DNA of 64,000 nt, from NCBI GenBank assembly GCA_030765055.1, contig CM060955.1, forward strand, positions 160,686,743-160,750,742. The letters are read 5' to 3'. This document shows, in pieces, positions 62,885 to 64,000 of the stretch (the first letter of the stretch is position 1; each line of letters opens with the position of its first letter). Made by a program: the position numbers and the translations under genes. The notes beneath the pieces are model-generated. The model was not told where the DNA came from. It did no database searches and worked only from the letters and a program-made list of their open reading frames with translations. Origin of the DNA: Mantis religiosa. Its lineage: Eukaryota; Arthropoda; Insecta; Mantodea; Mantidae.

Positions 62885-63262
62885 TAATGCTTCTGTAGCT
62901 CTGTAAGTAGTATCTAACTATTCCAATGACAAATCGTTACTTATAAAATTTGATGCAAGTTGAAAGTTTATTTTAATGTATATGTATTTAATAAATAACA
63001 AGAATGGTATCAATTGCAAAAAGGTTGAGACGTACTGGCATAAGCCAAGTGAAAGCTGGTTTAAAAAGTGTTTGATTTTGTATCATATATAATTATCCCT
63101 GCTTTGTTTTCCATATTGTTGTTCATATTGCCTGTATACTATAATATGTGTCTTATGTTAACTTTTGTACATATATATGCTATTAAACTTTATACCTCTG
63201 GACATGTTCAATGTTCACAGCCTTTTCTGGCTACAAGTGAACCTACTGAACGCAAGTCAATC

Positions 63263-64000
63263 TAATCTAATCTATAGCAATACAGTATTGGAGCATAATC
63301 AGCTGAATCTTTAAGTGAATTTTCTGCATGACACTTGTATTATTTTCCACTTTAATTACCTCAAAATTTTGTATGGACTTTCAAGGAATTAAGAATAGGA
63401 TATGGTATTTGACAGGAAAATTTGAATAATAACATTGTTTTGACAGTTGCTGCTTCCTTTTATTATTCTGGCTCATTAATATAAGAAATTAGTTTGACAT
63501 TTACTTAAATAACATGGCTAATTCAACTAAATAAAGTACAAAGAAGCCATAGAACAATACTAGCTATAGCTCAAAACACTTAAAAGTGATGCAAGATGGC
63601 TAATTCAGTAACCTTTTTTCATTTAAAACAAAGACACTTTAACATAAAGCTACAGTTGCTGCACAAAGTGATATAAATAACAGAAATGATAAACTCGAAT
63701 ATTTTACAAATAAGCTTTAATGTAATGTTCTGTAATAACACTGTAGGGATTGCTGAAGGGTTTAAAGTGATGAAAAACATGAGTATTAGGTACATGGAAA
63801 GTTCAGCATAACATTATAACACTTTAGCTATGCTTTTTAAGGAAAAAACTTTGACAAAGAACCTCAAACATGCAATGAAATACACAAATAAAAGTACAAA
63901 AAACAATTCACTCTATGTAATCACAGTATTACACTATACCACATCATTAAGCAGGAATGAATGATTTTAGGCAAAAGATTACTAACTACTAGTCATCTAG
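63263..64000. other. No recognisable feature
   Basis: AT-rich flank of the LINE to the window end. No ORF or repeat recognised. Confidence 0.45.

Larger units (their letters stand above)
60780..63262 (+). mobile_element. Non-LTR retrotransposon (LINE), 5'-truncated
   Basis: A single plus-strand element from within the endonuclease domain to the 3' end. The 3' UTR (62885-63246) is shared with the truncated copy at 49311. It ends in GAACGCAAG then TC(AATCT)n, a short microsatellite tail rather than poly-A. The protein pattern resembles Jockey/CR1/L2-type elements; I cannot fix the clade. No clear target duplication was found at the left edge, which lies about 260 bp upstream of the MADF start codon. 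Confidence 0.85.

Overview
Organism and overall character. This is nuclear DNA of a eukaryote, almost certainly an arthropod and probably an insect with a large repeat-rich genome; a cockroach-like or other polyneopteran insect is my low-confidence guess. The evidence is a MADF-domain exon with a good splice donor, several mariner/Tc1 lineages, Penelope and non-LTR retrotransposon relics, tRNA-headed SINE-like elements and long microsatellites. I see no prokaryotic gene organisation, CRISPR array or operon. Nearly everything recognisable is mobile-element debris, and only one short segment (MADF exon, minus strand, 60367-60517) looks like an intact host coding exon.

Layout. 1-5 kb: 5' end of a pogo-like element, a mariner relic, a SINE-like element whose body is tandemly repeated, and an element with inverted tRNA-like ends around eleven 91-bp units. 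5-12 kb: transposase relics, a Tc1-type MITE, a 5S rRNA-derived sequence, a candidate 1.2-kb TIR element, and a second SINE-like array ending in a 390-bp AAT/AAC tract. 13-17.5 kb: Penelope endonuclease relic followed by a hammerhead ribozyme motif, two LINE relics, and a 1.6-kb Tc1 element with nested IR/DR ends. 18.2-21 kb: a 2.8-kb minisatellite with 35/36-bp units. 21-30 kb: first copy of an unclassified GC-rich ~500-bp retroposed repeat, an initiator-tRNA-Met pseudogene carrying CCA, another SINE-body array, and a DNA transposon inserted in a SINE-like element. 31-36 kb: a solo LTR inside a mariner relic, the GC-rich repeat inside a second mariner, and an LTR-like element inside a SINE body. 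36-44 kb is mostly featureless AT-rich DNA with microsatellites. 44-57 kb: further mariners, a second solo LTR beside a charged exon-like ORF, LINE fragments, two more GC-rich repeats, a nearly full-length mariner and a second MITE copy. 57-64 kb: two single-unit SINEs, a LINE C-terminal relic, the MADF exon, and a 2.5-kb LINE with disrupted ORF2.

How the parts fit. Two unrelated tRNA-headed families (called SINE1 and TRIT here; my labels) each occur with one core unit at some loci and with 6-11 tandem units at others, while their ends stay intact. That recurring architecture, the GC-rich retroposed repeat with clear target-site duplications, and the minisatellite whose 36-bp form reads as a 12-residue Pro/Val repeat are the least explained parts of the window. 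All transposases examined are frameshifted, truncated or missing catalytic residues. Family assignments rest on reading motifs by eye; no database search was possible.
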